37,947 bases of DNA, from NCBI GenBank assembly GCA_020435335.1, contig JAGQZT010000130.1:1-37947 (forward strand). Reading direction: 5' to 3'. Shown here one piece after another: positions 15,008 to 22,827 of this stretch. The notes under the pieces are model-generated. The model saw nothing but the letters and a program-made list of their open reading frames with translations, did not search any database and had not been told where the DNA came from. This DNA is from Flavobacteriales bacterium (lineage in GTDB: Bacteria; Bacteroidota; Bacteroidia; Flavobacteriales_E; Vicingaceae). Position 1 is the first letter of the stretch; each line of letters starts with the position of its first letter. The position numbers and the translations under genes are program-made.

Positions 15008-17022
15008 GAAAGGTGTTGGTGGTTTTCATATCGATCGTACAATTCGGACTGGCTTCGGCTAACCAGGACTCATTGAGAGTGGATGAGCTATTAACCCGTG
15101 CCGCCGCCGCCGAAGAAACCGATTCATCCCTGTTTTATGCCGATGAGGCTCTGGCTTATGCGAAAGCACATCACTATCCGGATGGTATGCTTGCTGCTGC
15201 CCAATTTTTCGGTAAGCTGTATGCTCAGACCGGTGAACTGAACAAATCCATTGAGCTTTATCAAAACCTGCTGAAATCGTATGCGTTCGACGCCAAGCAA
15301 CGAAGTACCGCCTACAACCAAATTGGCGTGTACCATGTTTATATGGGGCACTACGACAGTACGGAAACCTACTTTTTAAAGGCGCTCAAAATCCGGGAAG
15401 ATCTCAAAGACAGTATTGGAGTTGGCGCATCACTGAATAATTTGGGCAATGTGCTTATGACCACCGGCGATTATGCTAAAGCCACCGATTATTTTATTCG
15501 TTCCCTGAAGATCCGGGAAGCTATTTCCGATAGTGCCGGAATCGCTTCCAGCACGAACAACCTGGGCCTGATCTATTACAAACAACAAAAGTATGACGAA
15601 GCCATCCGCTATTATCATATCGCTTTAAAGATCAACCAGGGACAGGGAATCAACAGCAAAGGGATCCTGATCCTGATCAACCTCGGCAACATCTACGACG
15701 AGATGCATGAACTGGATTCGGCTGTATCTTACTTCAATGTGGCGATAAACCAGGCTGAAACCTTCGGTGATGCCCGCCTGAAATCGATGGTATACGGGAA
15801 CATGGGCGTTACTCAGGATAAAATCGGGAATTATGACCTGGCTAAATCCTATTACAAGAAAGCGTTGAAAATCCGCATTGAATCCGACGACCTGGAAGGT
15901 CAGGCAATCATCTACAACAACCTGGGAGGTGTTCACATCTCTACCAAAAATTACCGGGAGGCAATCGAATACTTTACGAAGAGTTTATCTTTTTCCGAAC
16001 AGATCAACTTCCTCGAAGCTACCCGTGATAATTACCTGGGCTTATCAACAGCCTATGAGAAAATGGGTAACCATCAGCAGGCCGTTGAGGCTTACAATCA
16101 ATACATTGTTCTAAAAGACTCCATGTTCAATGAAGCAACCAACCAACAAATAGAAGCGCTTAATGTACAATACCAAACAGAGCGGAAAGAGAAGGAAATA
16201 GCCGAGCAAAAATTACTCATATCGGAACAGCAGCTAAAAAATGAGAACCGTTATTACCTCCTGCTGGGCGTTGGGTTGGCAGCCTTGTTTATTCTCATTA
16301 CCGGGGGGTTCGTATACCGCAATCAAAAGCAGAAACAATTGCGGTTGATCAAGGAAAACAAACTGAAAGACGAGCTGGCGGCCATTGCGATGCAAAACGA
16401 GGTTCACCAGGAGCGCCTCCGAATCTCAACAACATTGAATGAGAACATTGGTTCACAGCTAACGTTCATTCTTACTTCCGTAGACAACATCATGCACCGT
16501 GCCGAGGCGTTAGACGGCCTGGTACAACGAAAACTATCCGAACTATCGGTCTTTGCCAAATCAACCATTACACAGTTAAGAGATACGATCTGGGCATTAA
16601 ATAAAGAAGAGCTGTCTTTTGAAGATCTGAAAGCCAGATTATACGATTATGTGAGTCAGGCCAACATTGCTCAGGAACACATGGCGTTTTCGTTCGAGTC
16701 GGGATCACATTTAAACTATCAGCTAAATACCATGCAGGGGGTCAATATTTTTCGCATTGTTCAGGAAGCCATCAACAACGCGATGAAGTATGCGGCAGCG
16801 ACTAACGTTACTTTACGTGTTGAAGAAAAGGAAGATCAGTTGTGTATTAAGATCACAGATGATGGTATCGGGTTTGATATGGCAGAAATAACCCTGGGTA
16901 ATGGGTTGGAGAACATGGAAAACCGGGCAAAAGCCATTCATGCGGCATTCGAGATTAACTCCGCCCCACAAAAGGGAACGGAAATTCTGCTGGCCATTCA
17001 CAAGACCCGGTTAACGAAATAG
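15004..17022 (+). CDS. TPR sensor kinase with ATPase domain but phosphoacceptor His replaced by Asn (other half of a split kinase)
   Basis: Translationally coupled to the upstream sensor (ATGA overlap) and clearly its paralogue. Visible: signal peptide ending LASAN; about seven TPRs (60-340), e.g. LGNVLMTTGDYAKATDYFIR; coiled coil; membrane helix (about 416-437). In the HisKA_3 segment the motif is QERLRISTTLNENIGSQL. Residue 479, normally His, is Asn (codon AAT 16438-16440). The linker TITQLRDTIWALN is canonical. The HATPase domain is intact: N-box IVQEAINNAMKYA (about 584-596), G1 ITDDGIGFD (about 617-625), G2 GNGLENMENRA and a final KGTEILL. It should bind ATP but cannot phosphorylate itself at the usual site. 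Probable target: His417 of the upstream partner, then the response regulator at 17089. Confidence 0.92.
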   Translation: MRKVLVVFISIVQFGLASANQDSLRVDELLTRAAAAEETDSSLFYADEALAYAKAHHYPDGMLAAAQFFGKLYAQTGELNKSIELYQNLLKSYAFDAKQRSTAYNQIGVYHVYMGHYDSTETYFLKALKIREDLKDSIGVGASLNNLGNVLMTTGDYAKATDYFIRSLKIREAISDSAGIASSTNNLGLIYYKQQKYDEAIRYYHIALKINQGQGINSKGILILINLGNIYDEMHELDSAVSYFNVAINQAETFGDARLKSMVYGNMGVTQDKIGNYDLAKSYYKKALKIRIESDDLEGQAIIYNNLGGVHISTKNYREAIEYFTKSLSFSEQINFLEATRDNYLGLSTAYEKMGNHQQAVEAYNQYIVLKDSMFNEATNQQIEALNVQYQTERKEKEIAEQKLLISEQQLKNENRYYLLLGVGLAALFILITGGFVYRNQKQKQLRLIKENKLKDELAAIAMQNEVHQERLRISTTLNENIGSQLTFILTSVDNIMHRAEALDGLVQRKLSELSVFAKSTITQLRDTIWALNKEELSFEDLKARLYDYVSQANIAQEHMAFSFESGSHLNYQLNTMQGVNIFRIVQEAINNAMKYAAATNVTLRVEEKEDQLCIKITDDGIGFDMAEITLGNGLENMENRAKAIHAAFEINSAPQKGTEILLAIHKTRLTK

Positions 17023-17058
17023 GACAAATGACGTATAGTAACAATGACCACGCACACC

Positions 17059-17066
17059 TAATTTTG
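17059..17066 (+). promoter_or_regulatory. Promoter -7 box of the response regulator gene
   Basis: TAATTTTG, a perfect TAnnTTTG, ends 22 bases before the ATG at 17089. A second, imperfect box (TTAATTTG) lies closer to the start. The regulator may therefore be transcribed separately from the two sensors. Confidence 0.55.
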
Positions 17067-17088
17067 GTACAGACTTTAATTTGAACGT

Positions 17089-17739
17089 ATGATTAAGATA
17101 GCAATAGCAGAAGATAACGGGTTTTTAGCCAAGTCGATCGAAGAGCGAATCTCATTCTTCGATGACCTGAAATTTAAATTCAGAGGAGCCAATGGCAATG
17201 AGTTTATTGGTAAACTGGAGCAGGATCACAACGTTGATGTAATCCTGATGGATATTCAGATGCCGGAGAAGGACGGAATACAGACCACCGAATTTGTAAA
17301 GAATAAATACCCCCACATTAAGATCTTAATGCTTACCGTACTGGATGACGATACCAATATCTTTAATGCGATCCAGGCCGGAGCCGATGGATATCTGCTG
17401 AAGGAAACCAACCCGAAGGATTTACATCAGGCCATTCTGGATGTACTGGAAGGAGGAGCTGCCATGACTCCGGCTATTGCTATGAAAGCGCTGAACATCC
17501 TGCGTAACCCCGAAAAGATAACAGCCGATAAGATCCAACAGGAAGAAATTACCTTATCCGATCGTGAAAAAGATGTGCTGGAGCAGCTGGCCAAAGGGCT
17601 TAACTACCAGCAAATTGCGGATAACCTGATCATCAGTCCTTCTACCGTTCGAAAACACATTGAGAACATCTACAAAAAGCTCCAGGTACACAATAAAATG
17701 GAAGCCGTACAAAAGGCGATGAAGCACAACATCATTTAA
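17089..17739 (+). CDS. NarL/FixJ (LuxR-type) response regulator
   Basis: A protein of 216 residues. The receiver domain has the acidic pair E8/D9 (IAIAEDNGF), phosphoacceptor D55 in VILMDIQMPEKDG, T83 (ILMLTVLDDD) and K105 (GYLLKETNP), so all catalytic residues are present. The C-terminal LuxR helix-turn-helix begins LSDREKDVLEQLAKGLNYQQ and continues SPSTVRKHIENIYKKL. HisKA_3-type kinases normally pair with this regulator class, so it is the obvious output of the split sensor pair just upstream. It is a DNA-binding transcription factor; its targets are not visible here. Confidence 0.95.
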   Translation: MIKIAIAEDNGFLAKSIEERISFFDDLKFKFRGANGNEFIGKLEQDHNVDVILMDIQMPEKDGIQTTEFVKNKYPHIKILMLTVLDDDTNIFNAIQAGADGYLLKETNPKDLHQAILDVLEGGAAMTPAIAMKALNILRNPEKITADKIQQEEITLSDREKDVLEQLAKGLNYQQIADNLIISPSTVRKHIENIYKKLQVHNKMEAVQKAMKHNII

Positions 17740-17744
17740 TCCAT

Positions 17745-17765
17745 AATAAGGCATATGCCCTATGG
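17745..17765 (+). repeat. 21-base direct repeat, copy 1
   Basis: It contains the 10-base palindrome GGCATATGCC and the 12-mer CATATGCCCTAT. It matches 18 of 21 positions of a second copy at 19168-19188 in the same orientation. The pair brackets the T9SS protein gene 17818-19107. Confidence 0.5.
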
Positions 17766-17817
17766 TTCCGTTGTGGCGGAGAGGCGATCTTTGCGGGGAA
17801 TCATAATACATTTTAGG

Positions 17818-19107
17818 ATGAAAAAATATTACCTGACCTTTTGCTTAGTTACCATGTCGCTCATGTCTTATTCCCAGTGGCAGGCAACTAACCTGACCCA
17901 GTTCAATTACCTGGCAGTTAGTGGTACGGAAAGTTTTAAAGGAGAACTCTACAGTACGGTATTCAACGGTTTAGGTGCCGATTTCTATCAACTGGATCCG
18001 GGAAATGCGTCGTGGACATTGAAAACGATTTCGGGAGTAAGCGGAAATCCGGCAGCGCTGATTGCAGCGGGCAGCAATTTATACATGACGGCCAATAGCC
18101 TCGGATACTCCATGCTTTATCGATCGGGAGATGCGTCTTCTTTTGTGGCGGATACGGTCGGGTTGCCGAAATCCATGGGAGGGATTGATCCGGCTTATGG
18201 CCTGCAATATTTTAACGGGAAAGTTGTCGTAAATCTAGGCAGCTCCGGTTACTGGCTCAAAGATACCGGTGCCACTACCTGGACCCATATTGATCCTCCA
18301 ACGGCACTGAATGCAGGAACAGACCCGTTATGCTACAGCAATGATACACTGTATGCACATGATAATTCAGGAGCAAACATCTTTTACGTTTCCGGAGATT
18401 ACGGTCAAACCTGGACGGCCCGAAATACGGATCTTCCTTCCTTTTTTGTAGGGAAAATATTGGTTTCCAATCAAACAACAGGCCGGTTATATCTGGCCGG
18501 AGCCAAATCCAACGGAACACTTTATGGGGTTTATTATTCGGATAACCATGGGTTTAACTGGACGATGGCTAACTTATCTGCCTTTATCGGAACGGATGTG
18601 AATAACGGGCAACAGGAAGTTACGGCGATCTATGCCGATGGATCCACAATCTATATCGCATTGGAAAACGATGCGGCAAATACCACGCCCGATGTAATTA
18701 GTTCTGCCAGCAGCATTTCGAATATGGCCTACGATACGCTCGGGCTGGTCACCGACCCTGCAGGAACGATTAACGGAAGCCGTTTCATTTCTCATAATGG
18801 GAACATCGCTATGGCACTTAATGTACGGGATGTCTATTTGCACGGATCATCAACGGCTGTGTCGGAACAACCGGAACAAACCCGGTTCAGCGTTTGGCCG
18901 GTACCTGCCCGGGAGATGCTTCATGTAACGGCAGAAGAAGCGATGTTGTCGGTACGCATAACCGATCTCGCAGGCCGGGAGGTATTTCAGAGCAAGGTTA
19001 ATGGTAACAATACGGAGATTGCCTTGGGTAATCTGGAAAACGGAATTTATCTGGTTCAGGCTCAATTTACAGACCGGCTGGAAACAACCAAAATCATTAA
19101 ACAATAA
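17818..19107 (+). CDS. Secreted protein with sialidase-like Asp-box repeats and T9SS type A sorting domain
   Basis: The start is set at ATG 17818, which gives MKKYYLTFCLVTMSLMSYSQ, a proper signal peptide; an in-frame ATG at 17755 would put 21 non-signal residues in front. The body (about 20-350) looks like a beta-propeller with BNR/Asp-box motifs: VSGDYGQTWTARN and YSDNHGFNWTMAN. The last 75 residues (FSVWPVPAREMLHV, VRITDLAGREVF, ENGIYLVQAQ, TTKIIKQ) form a type A T9SS sorting domain (TIGR04183 class; the usual PNP is PVP here). Predicted to be exported and anchored to surface lipopolysaccharide or released. Substrate unknown. A strong terminator follows. Confidence 0.87.
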   Translation: MKKYYLTFCLVTMSLMSYSQWQATNLTQFNYLAVSGTESFKGELYSTVFNGLGADFYQLDPGNASWTLKTISGVSGNPAALIAAGSNLYMTANSLGYSMLYRSGDASSFVADTVGLPKSMGGIDPAYGLQYFNGKVVVNLGSSGYWLKDTGATTWTHIDPPTALNAGTDPLCYSNDTLYAHDNSGANIFYVSGDYGQTWTARNTDLPSFFVGKILVSNQTTGRLYLAGAKSNGTLYGVYYSDNHGFNWTMANLSAFIGTDVNNGQQEVTAIYADGSTIYIALENDAANTTPDVISSASSISNMAYDTLGLVTDPAGTINGSRFISHNGNIAMALNVRDVYLHGSSTAVSEQPEQTRFSVWPVPAREMLHVTAEEAMLSVRITDLAGREVFQSKVNGNNTEIALGNLENGIYLVQAQFTDRLETTKIIKQ

Positions 19108-19132
19108 GCTAAAGTTAAGTTTTTTCATTGGG

Positions 19133-19162
19133 GAGGAGCGGCATTTTGTTGCTCCTCTTTTT
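19133..19162 (+). terminator. Intrinsic terminator of gene 17818
   Basis: GAGGAGC (19133-19139) pairs with GCTCCTC (19151-19157). In RNA the stem extends by four pairs, including G-U wobbles, to a UUU loop. A run of five T follows. Confidence 0.85.
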
Positions 19163-19167
19163 GTTAG

Positions 19168-19188
19168 AATACGACATATGCCCTATTG
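19168..19188 (+). repeat. 21-base direct repeat, copy 2
   Basis: It shares CATATGCCCTAT and 18 of 21 positions with 17745-17765. It lies just after the terminator of the bracketed gene and overlaps the candidate promoter of the next gene. Confidence 0.5.
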
Positions 19189-19216
19189 CTGCCCTACGAT
19201 ATGCCGGCTACTTTTA
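19186..19216 (+). promoter_or_regulatory. Candidate promoter of gene 19344
   Basis: TTG (19186-19188), a 20-base spacer and TACTTTTA (19209-19216), one base away from TAnnTTTG. Transcription would start near 19220 and give a leader of about 120 bases that includes the interleaved helices at 19263-19338. Confidence 0.4.
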
Positions 19217-19262
19217 CATCATCAACCTGGTGGAACCAATTGACAAGAAGAAATTGATTTAA

Positions 19263-19338
19263 ATAGAGTTTCTCTTTCAAAAGTAGTCTCTTGGTTTGGT
19301 TGATCAAATTGAAAGAGAGCTCTATCTTACCAAACCAA
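19263..19338 (+). promoter_or_regulatory. Structured leader with two interleaved long helices (pseudoknot or switch)
   Basis: Helix 1: ATAGAG (19263-19268) and TCTCTTTCAA (19271-19280) pair with TTGAAAGAGA (19309-19318) and CTCTAT (19320-19325), 16 pairs with a small internal loop. Helix 2: TTGGTTTGGT (19291-19300), lying in the loop of helix 1, pairs perfectly with ACCAAACCAA (19329-19338), downstream of helix 1. The order of strands is 1-2-1-2, so the helices form a pseudoknot or exclude one another. Only 3 bases join helix 1 to the last strand, which strains simultaneous folding and favours alternative states. The final strand ends 5 bases before the ATG at 19344, covering the ribosome-entry region. 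Confidence 0.55.
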
Positions 19339-19343
19339 TTAAA

Positions 19344-21137
19344 ATGAAAAAATTGAAAGTTATCGTAGCAGCAGTAATATGTGGTGCTTTTTTTACACCC
19401 AACCTGGCTGCACAAAAGTTAGCTGAAGAAAAAGTGGTTGAGCTGACCGGAAAATCAAAACGTAAAGGATACCTCGGAAATGTGGTGATAGACGACACCA
19501 AGCAGCAGTTCGATATGGTGTTCGTAACCAAAGACAAAGCCAGAAAAGTGGTATATGAGGTATACCAGTTCGATTACAACTTTAACCTGCTGAACAACTT
19601 TGAGGACGAACAACGGAAACCCAAGTCGAAAAGAGGTAAAAATAAGGTATACAAAGGTGATTTCTGGCAGGTAACAGGTGTTACGGCTAGCCCGAACCTG
19701 ACCGGAAAATTAGTGCTTAGAAAAACCTTATACACCTATCAGTGGAACTGGTGGAAAGGTGGTTATGAGATCACCAAGCAACTGCTGGATAAAGAAAAAC
19801 CGAAAGAGATGGCTTCGGATGGTGATGATAAAAAGAGAAAACTCTACTATACCTCTCACCGCGACCTTTCCGATAAAGGAGAATTGCTGGTTTGCGCCCT
19901 GATCAACAAAGGAAACATGGTGATGTATAAAGAAGCATCCAGAGAGTATCAGATCATGCACATCGATAAAGACCTGAACATCTTAAAGAAAACACCGTTG
20001 AAGTTCGATAATCCGCAGGCGTTGTTGTACTCTGCCGAACTGGAAGATCGCGACGAGTGGATCATGGTTTTCCAAAACTACGGCGGAGCAGGTTTAAACA
20101 AAATTGCAGCCGACGATCCGACCGGATTAACATTTGTACGGGTTGACGGAGCCGGAAACATCGTTGAGAACTACAAGTTCAACACCAAATGTAACGAGTG
20201 GGCTATTTTCGATGCGTATTATGTAGGTGATGATGTTTACCTGTACGGGGCCGGAAACATCAACAAACCGGAAAAGAACTATACCAAAGCGCCTTTCTGC
20301 ATTACAGCCGATGTGATGCCTGGTGTAGGTACTCCGGAACAACGGATGGGACAGCTGGAAAACCTGAAATACGGCTACCTGCAGGTAACCAAATTGAGTG
20401 GCGGTAAAGCGGAATTTGTTACGGCAACCTCCATTGATGATATCAATGCCAAAGGGATCAAACCGGCGGGACAGAAAAAACTCAGAGAGTTTGACGGCAA
20501 AAAGTTCATCCTGAACGGAGTAACCGTTACTTCTACCGGCGACCTGTTCATCAGTGGTCAGGACTTCAAATACGACAACGTGGGCGAAGTGAAAGGTCGG
20601 GTTTACAAAGACCTGCTGATGTTCCAGTTTGACAGCAAAGGTGAGTTTAAACGCTACTACGGCGTTGAGAATACGGCTAAATCTGCCGGCCTGTTAGGCG
20701 GCGCAGGGGGTGCCAAATCTTATCCTGCCGAGTTCACGGTGTATCAATCACCAACCAACCCGAATGACCTGTTCTGGAACGTGTTCTTATGTAAAGACAT
20801 CGATGTGGATTGTGAGTCGGAAACCAGTACAAACTACCTGGCAGGTACCCAAACAACAACAACAACCTGTGTTTACACGCCACTGTATCAAGGAATGTTG
20901 GGTAAGATCAATGCCAGTGAAGGAACAATCTCAGACTTCAATGTGTTCGGTGGGGATGATTTCTACCTGTACATTGACCTGGAAGATGACGGAAAAGGAA
21001 AAGACCTGCCTTATTTCAGCATTAACAACGGAAATCAGATTGTTTATGTTGCCCGAAAAAGAAAAGGCGGAATCAAAGGAAACGAAAGATGGGGGAATGA
21101 AGTGTGGTTTGGAAAATTCGACCCTGCGAAACAATAA
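19344..21137 (+). CDS. Secreted protein of unknown function (597 residues)
   Basis: The start is ATG 19344, giving the signal peptide MKKLKVIVAAVICGAFFTPN...AAQ; an in-frame TTG at 19296 lies inside the leader structure and is rejected. The mature protein is rich in Lys, Gly and aromatic residues with many short beta strands, e.g. GYLGNVVIDDTKQQFDMVF, REYQIMHIDKDLNILKK, DEWIMVFQNYGGAGLN, VYLYGAGNINKPEKNY. This resembles a propeller-like fold, but I recognise no family. No lipobox or T9SS sorting domain is visible, so it probably stays in the periplasm or outer membrane. It lies between T9SS-type and OmpA-type genes, and a strong terminator separates it from the latter. The long structured leader suggests post-transcriptional control. 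Confidence 0.8.
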   Translation: MKKLKVIVAAVICGAFFTPNLAAQKLAEEKVVELTGKSKRKGYLGNVVIDDTKQQFDMVFVTKDKARKVVYEVYQFDYNFNLLNNFEDEQRKPKSKRGKNKVYKGDFWQVTGVTASPNLTGKLVLRKTLYTYQWNWWKGGYEITKQLLDKEKPKEMASDGDDKKRKLYYTSHRDLSDKGELLVCALINKGNMVMYKEASREYQIMHIDKDLNILKKTPLKFDNPQALLYSAELEDRDEWIMVFQNYGGAGLNKIAADDPTGLTFVRVDGAGNIVENYKFNTKCNEWAIFDAYYVGDDVYLYGAGNINKPEKNYTKAPFCITADVMPGVGTPEQRMGQLENLKYGYLQVTKLSGGKAEFVTATSIDDINAKGIKPAGQKKLREFDGKKFILNGVTVTSTGDLFISGQDFKYDNVGEVKGRVYKDLLMFQFDSKGEFKRYYGVENTAKSAGLLGGAGGAKSYPAEFTVYQSPTNPNDLFWNVFLCKDIDVDCESETSTNYLAGTQTTTTTCVYTPLYQGMLGKINASEGTISDFNVFGGDDFYLYIDLEDDGKGKDLPYFSINNGNQIVYVARKRKGGIKGNERWGNEVWFGKFDPAKQ

Positions 21138-21156
21138 TCAAATAGTTAGTTGAAAT

Positions 21157-21181
21157 AGCCCCGCTTTATGCGGGGCTTTTT
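21157..21181 (+). terminator. Intrinsic terminator after gene 19344
   Basis: AGCCCCGC (21157-21164), loop TTTAT, GCGGGGCT (21170-21177), T-run to 21181. The next ATG is only 10 bases further on. Confidence 0.92.
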
Positions 21182-21190
21182 AAATTGTTC

Positions 21191-22729
21191 ATGATGAAAA
21201 AAGTTCTAATAAGTGTTTTGGCGCTGGCTGCATCAGGCATGATATCAGCCCAGCAAATAAGTGCCATTCAGTTTGATGCTGATCCTGAAAACATGGGGGA
21301 GATGATCAATTCGGAATTCAGCGACCTCTCTCCGCACATTACACCCGATGGGAAAACCTTGTTCATTTCCAGGTATCCCGATCCCAATGTCAGTAAAAAC
21401 AACATCTGGGTTTCTTACCTGAAAGCCGACGGAACCTGGACAAAAGCGACCGATATCGGAAAACCCTTAAACGTTCCCGGATCATCTACTTCGGTGCAGT
21501 CGATTACTCCCGATGGCAACACCGTACTGCTTTCCAACATCTATCAGTATTTCGACGGATCGGTAACCGGCGGAGGCTGCTCCATCAGTTCCAGACAACG
21601 GGGAGGATGGGCCTTTCCCAGGCATCAGCAAATTGAGAAATATGAAAATCAAAACCAATACGTAAACTACTGCCTGTCCAATAGCGGGAAGTTCCTCCTG
21701 ATGGCTGTTGAGAAAAAGAAAGGACTGGGAGAAAAAGACCTGTGGGTTTCCTTCAAGGTGAAAGACAATGAATGGTCCAAACCGGTTAACTTAGGCCCGA
21801 CGATCAATACCAAGGCCGATGAATTCGGTCCTTTTTTGGCTGCTGATGACAAAACCCTCTACTTTGCATCTGACGGACATGCGGGTTATGGTGATGCCGA
21901 TGTCTGGATGACCAAGCGCCTCGACGATACCTGGACCAACTGGTCGACACCGGTGAACATGGGAGATAAGATCAATACAGCCGGATTTGACGCTTACTTC
22001 AGCATCGATGCTTCGGGCGAGTATGCCTATTTTGCTTCCGATAAAAGCGGCTTCGGCCGAAGCGATATTTTCCGGATCAAAATGCCGCAGGAAGCCAAGC
22101 CGGATCCGGTGGTGCTGGTTTACGGGAAAGTGTTCGACAAAAAAACCAATGAGCCGATCAAAGCGAACATTACGTACGAATTGCTTCCTTCCGGAGCAGA
22201 GGTGGGAACAGCTTCAACCAGTCCCGATGATGATGTGTATAAGATCGTACTGCCTTTCGGCGAGAAATACGGTTTTATGGCCACTTCCGATAAGTACTAC
22301 TCCATTACGGAAAATCTGGATCTAACCGATCTGAAAGCCTATCAGGAGATCGAAAGAAACCTTTACCTGGCTCCGATCGAGAAAGAACAAGCCATCCGGT
22401 TGAACAACATCTTCTTCGAATTCGGAAAAGCTACTTTAAAAGAAGAATCATATCCGGAACTTAAGCGGCTCATCAAATTACTGAACGATAATCCGGCTAT
22501 TCAGATCGAATTGAGCGGACATACCGATAACGTAGGTTCCGATGCCGACAACATGAGCCTGTCACAAAATCGCGCCGACGCCGTTGTGGCTTACTTGACG
22601 GAAAACGGGATCAAAGCCAATCGATTAACGGCCAAAGGTTACGGAGAAACCCAGCCGGTAGCAACCAATGATACGGAGGAAGGTAAACAGCTGAACAGAA
22701 GGGTGGAATTCACTGTTAAAAACATGTAA
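21191..22729 (+). CDS. OmpA family protein with PD40 propeller repeats
   Basis: Two adjacent ATGs (21191, 21194) can start the signal peptide (MMKKVLISVLALAASGMISAQ); a TTG at 21185 is less likely. PD40-like segments occupy about 30-310: SPHITPDGKTLFISRYPD, FLAADDKTLYFASDGHAGYG, DASGEYAYFASDKSGFGRSD. A short carboxypeptidase-regulatory-like beta domain (about 313-385, VYGKVFDKKTNEPIKANI) links to the OmpA peptidoglycan-binding domain (about 395-512): IFFEFGKATLKEESYPEL, LSGHTDNVGSDADNMSLSQN and LNRRVEFTVK. It is probably outer-membrane associated and anchored to the cell wall. It shares architecture with the OmpA protein at 5763 but lacks the TPR part and has no PorP/SprF partner beside it. 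Confidence 0.9.
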   Translation: MMKKVLISVLALAASGMISAQQISAIQFDADPENMGEMINSEFSDLSPHITPDGKTLFISRYPDPNVSKNNIWVSYLKADGTWTKATDIGKPLNVPGSSTSVQSITPDGNTVLLSNIYQYFDGSVTGGGCSISSRQRGGWAFPRHQQIEKYENQNQYVNYCLSNSGKFLLMAVEKKKGLGEKDLWVSFKVKDNEWSKPVNLGPTINTKADEFGPFLAADDKTLYFASDGHAGYGDADVWMTKRLDDTWTNWSTPVNMGDKINTAGFDAYFSIDASGEYAYFASDKSGFGRSDIFRIKMPQEAKPDPVVLVYGKVFDKKTNEPIKANITYELLPSGAEVGTASTSPDDDVYKIVLPFGEKYGFMATSDKYYSITENLDLTDLKAYQEIERNLYLAPIEKEQAIRLNNIFFEFGKATLKEESYPELKRLIKLLNDNPAIQIELSGHTDNVGSDADNMSLSQNRADAVVAYLTENGIKANRLTAKGYGETQPVATNDTEEGKQLNRRVEFTVKNM

Positions 22730-22753
22730 ATACTTTTCTTAATTTAGTTTTTC

Positions 22754-22783
22754 AACCCCTTCGCATAGCGGAGGGGTTTTTTT
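22754..22783 (+). terminator. Intrinsic terminator after the OmpA/PD40 gene
   Basis: AACCCCTTCGC (22754-22764) pairs with GCGGAGGGGTT (22768-22778) with one T-G wobble around a 3-base loop, then seven T. Confidence 0.92.
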
Positions 22784-22827
22784 AATTTTACAACTTAATT
22801 CGTTATCATACTAACAGACAAAAAAAG

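Noticed and set aside
17755..17817. Upstream ATG at 17755 as the start of the Asp-box T9SS protein
   Set aside because: It would place 21 charged residues before a normal signal peptide, and its ATG lies inside the 21-base repeat. ATG 17818 is preferred.
19296..19343. TTG at 19296 as the start of the 597-residue protein
   Set aside because: It lies inside the leader helix region and would add 16 residues before a complete signal peptide at ATG 19344.
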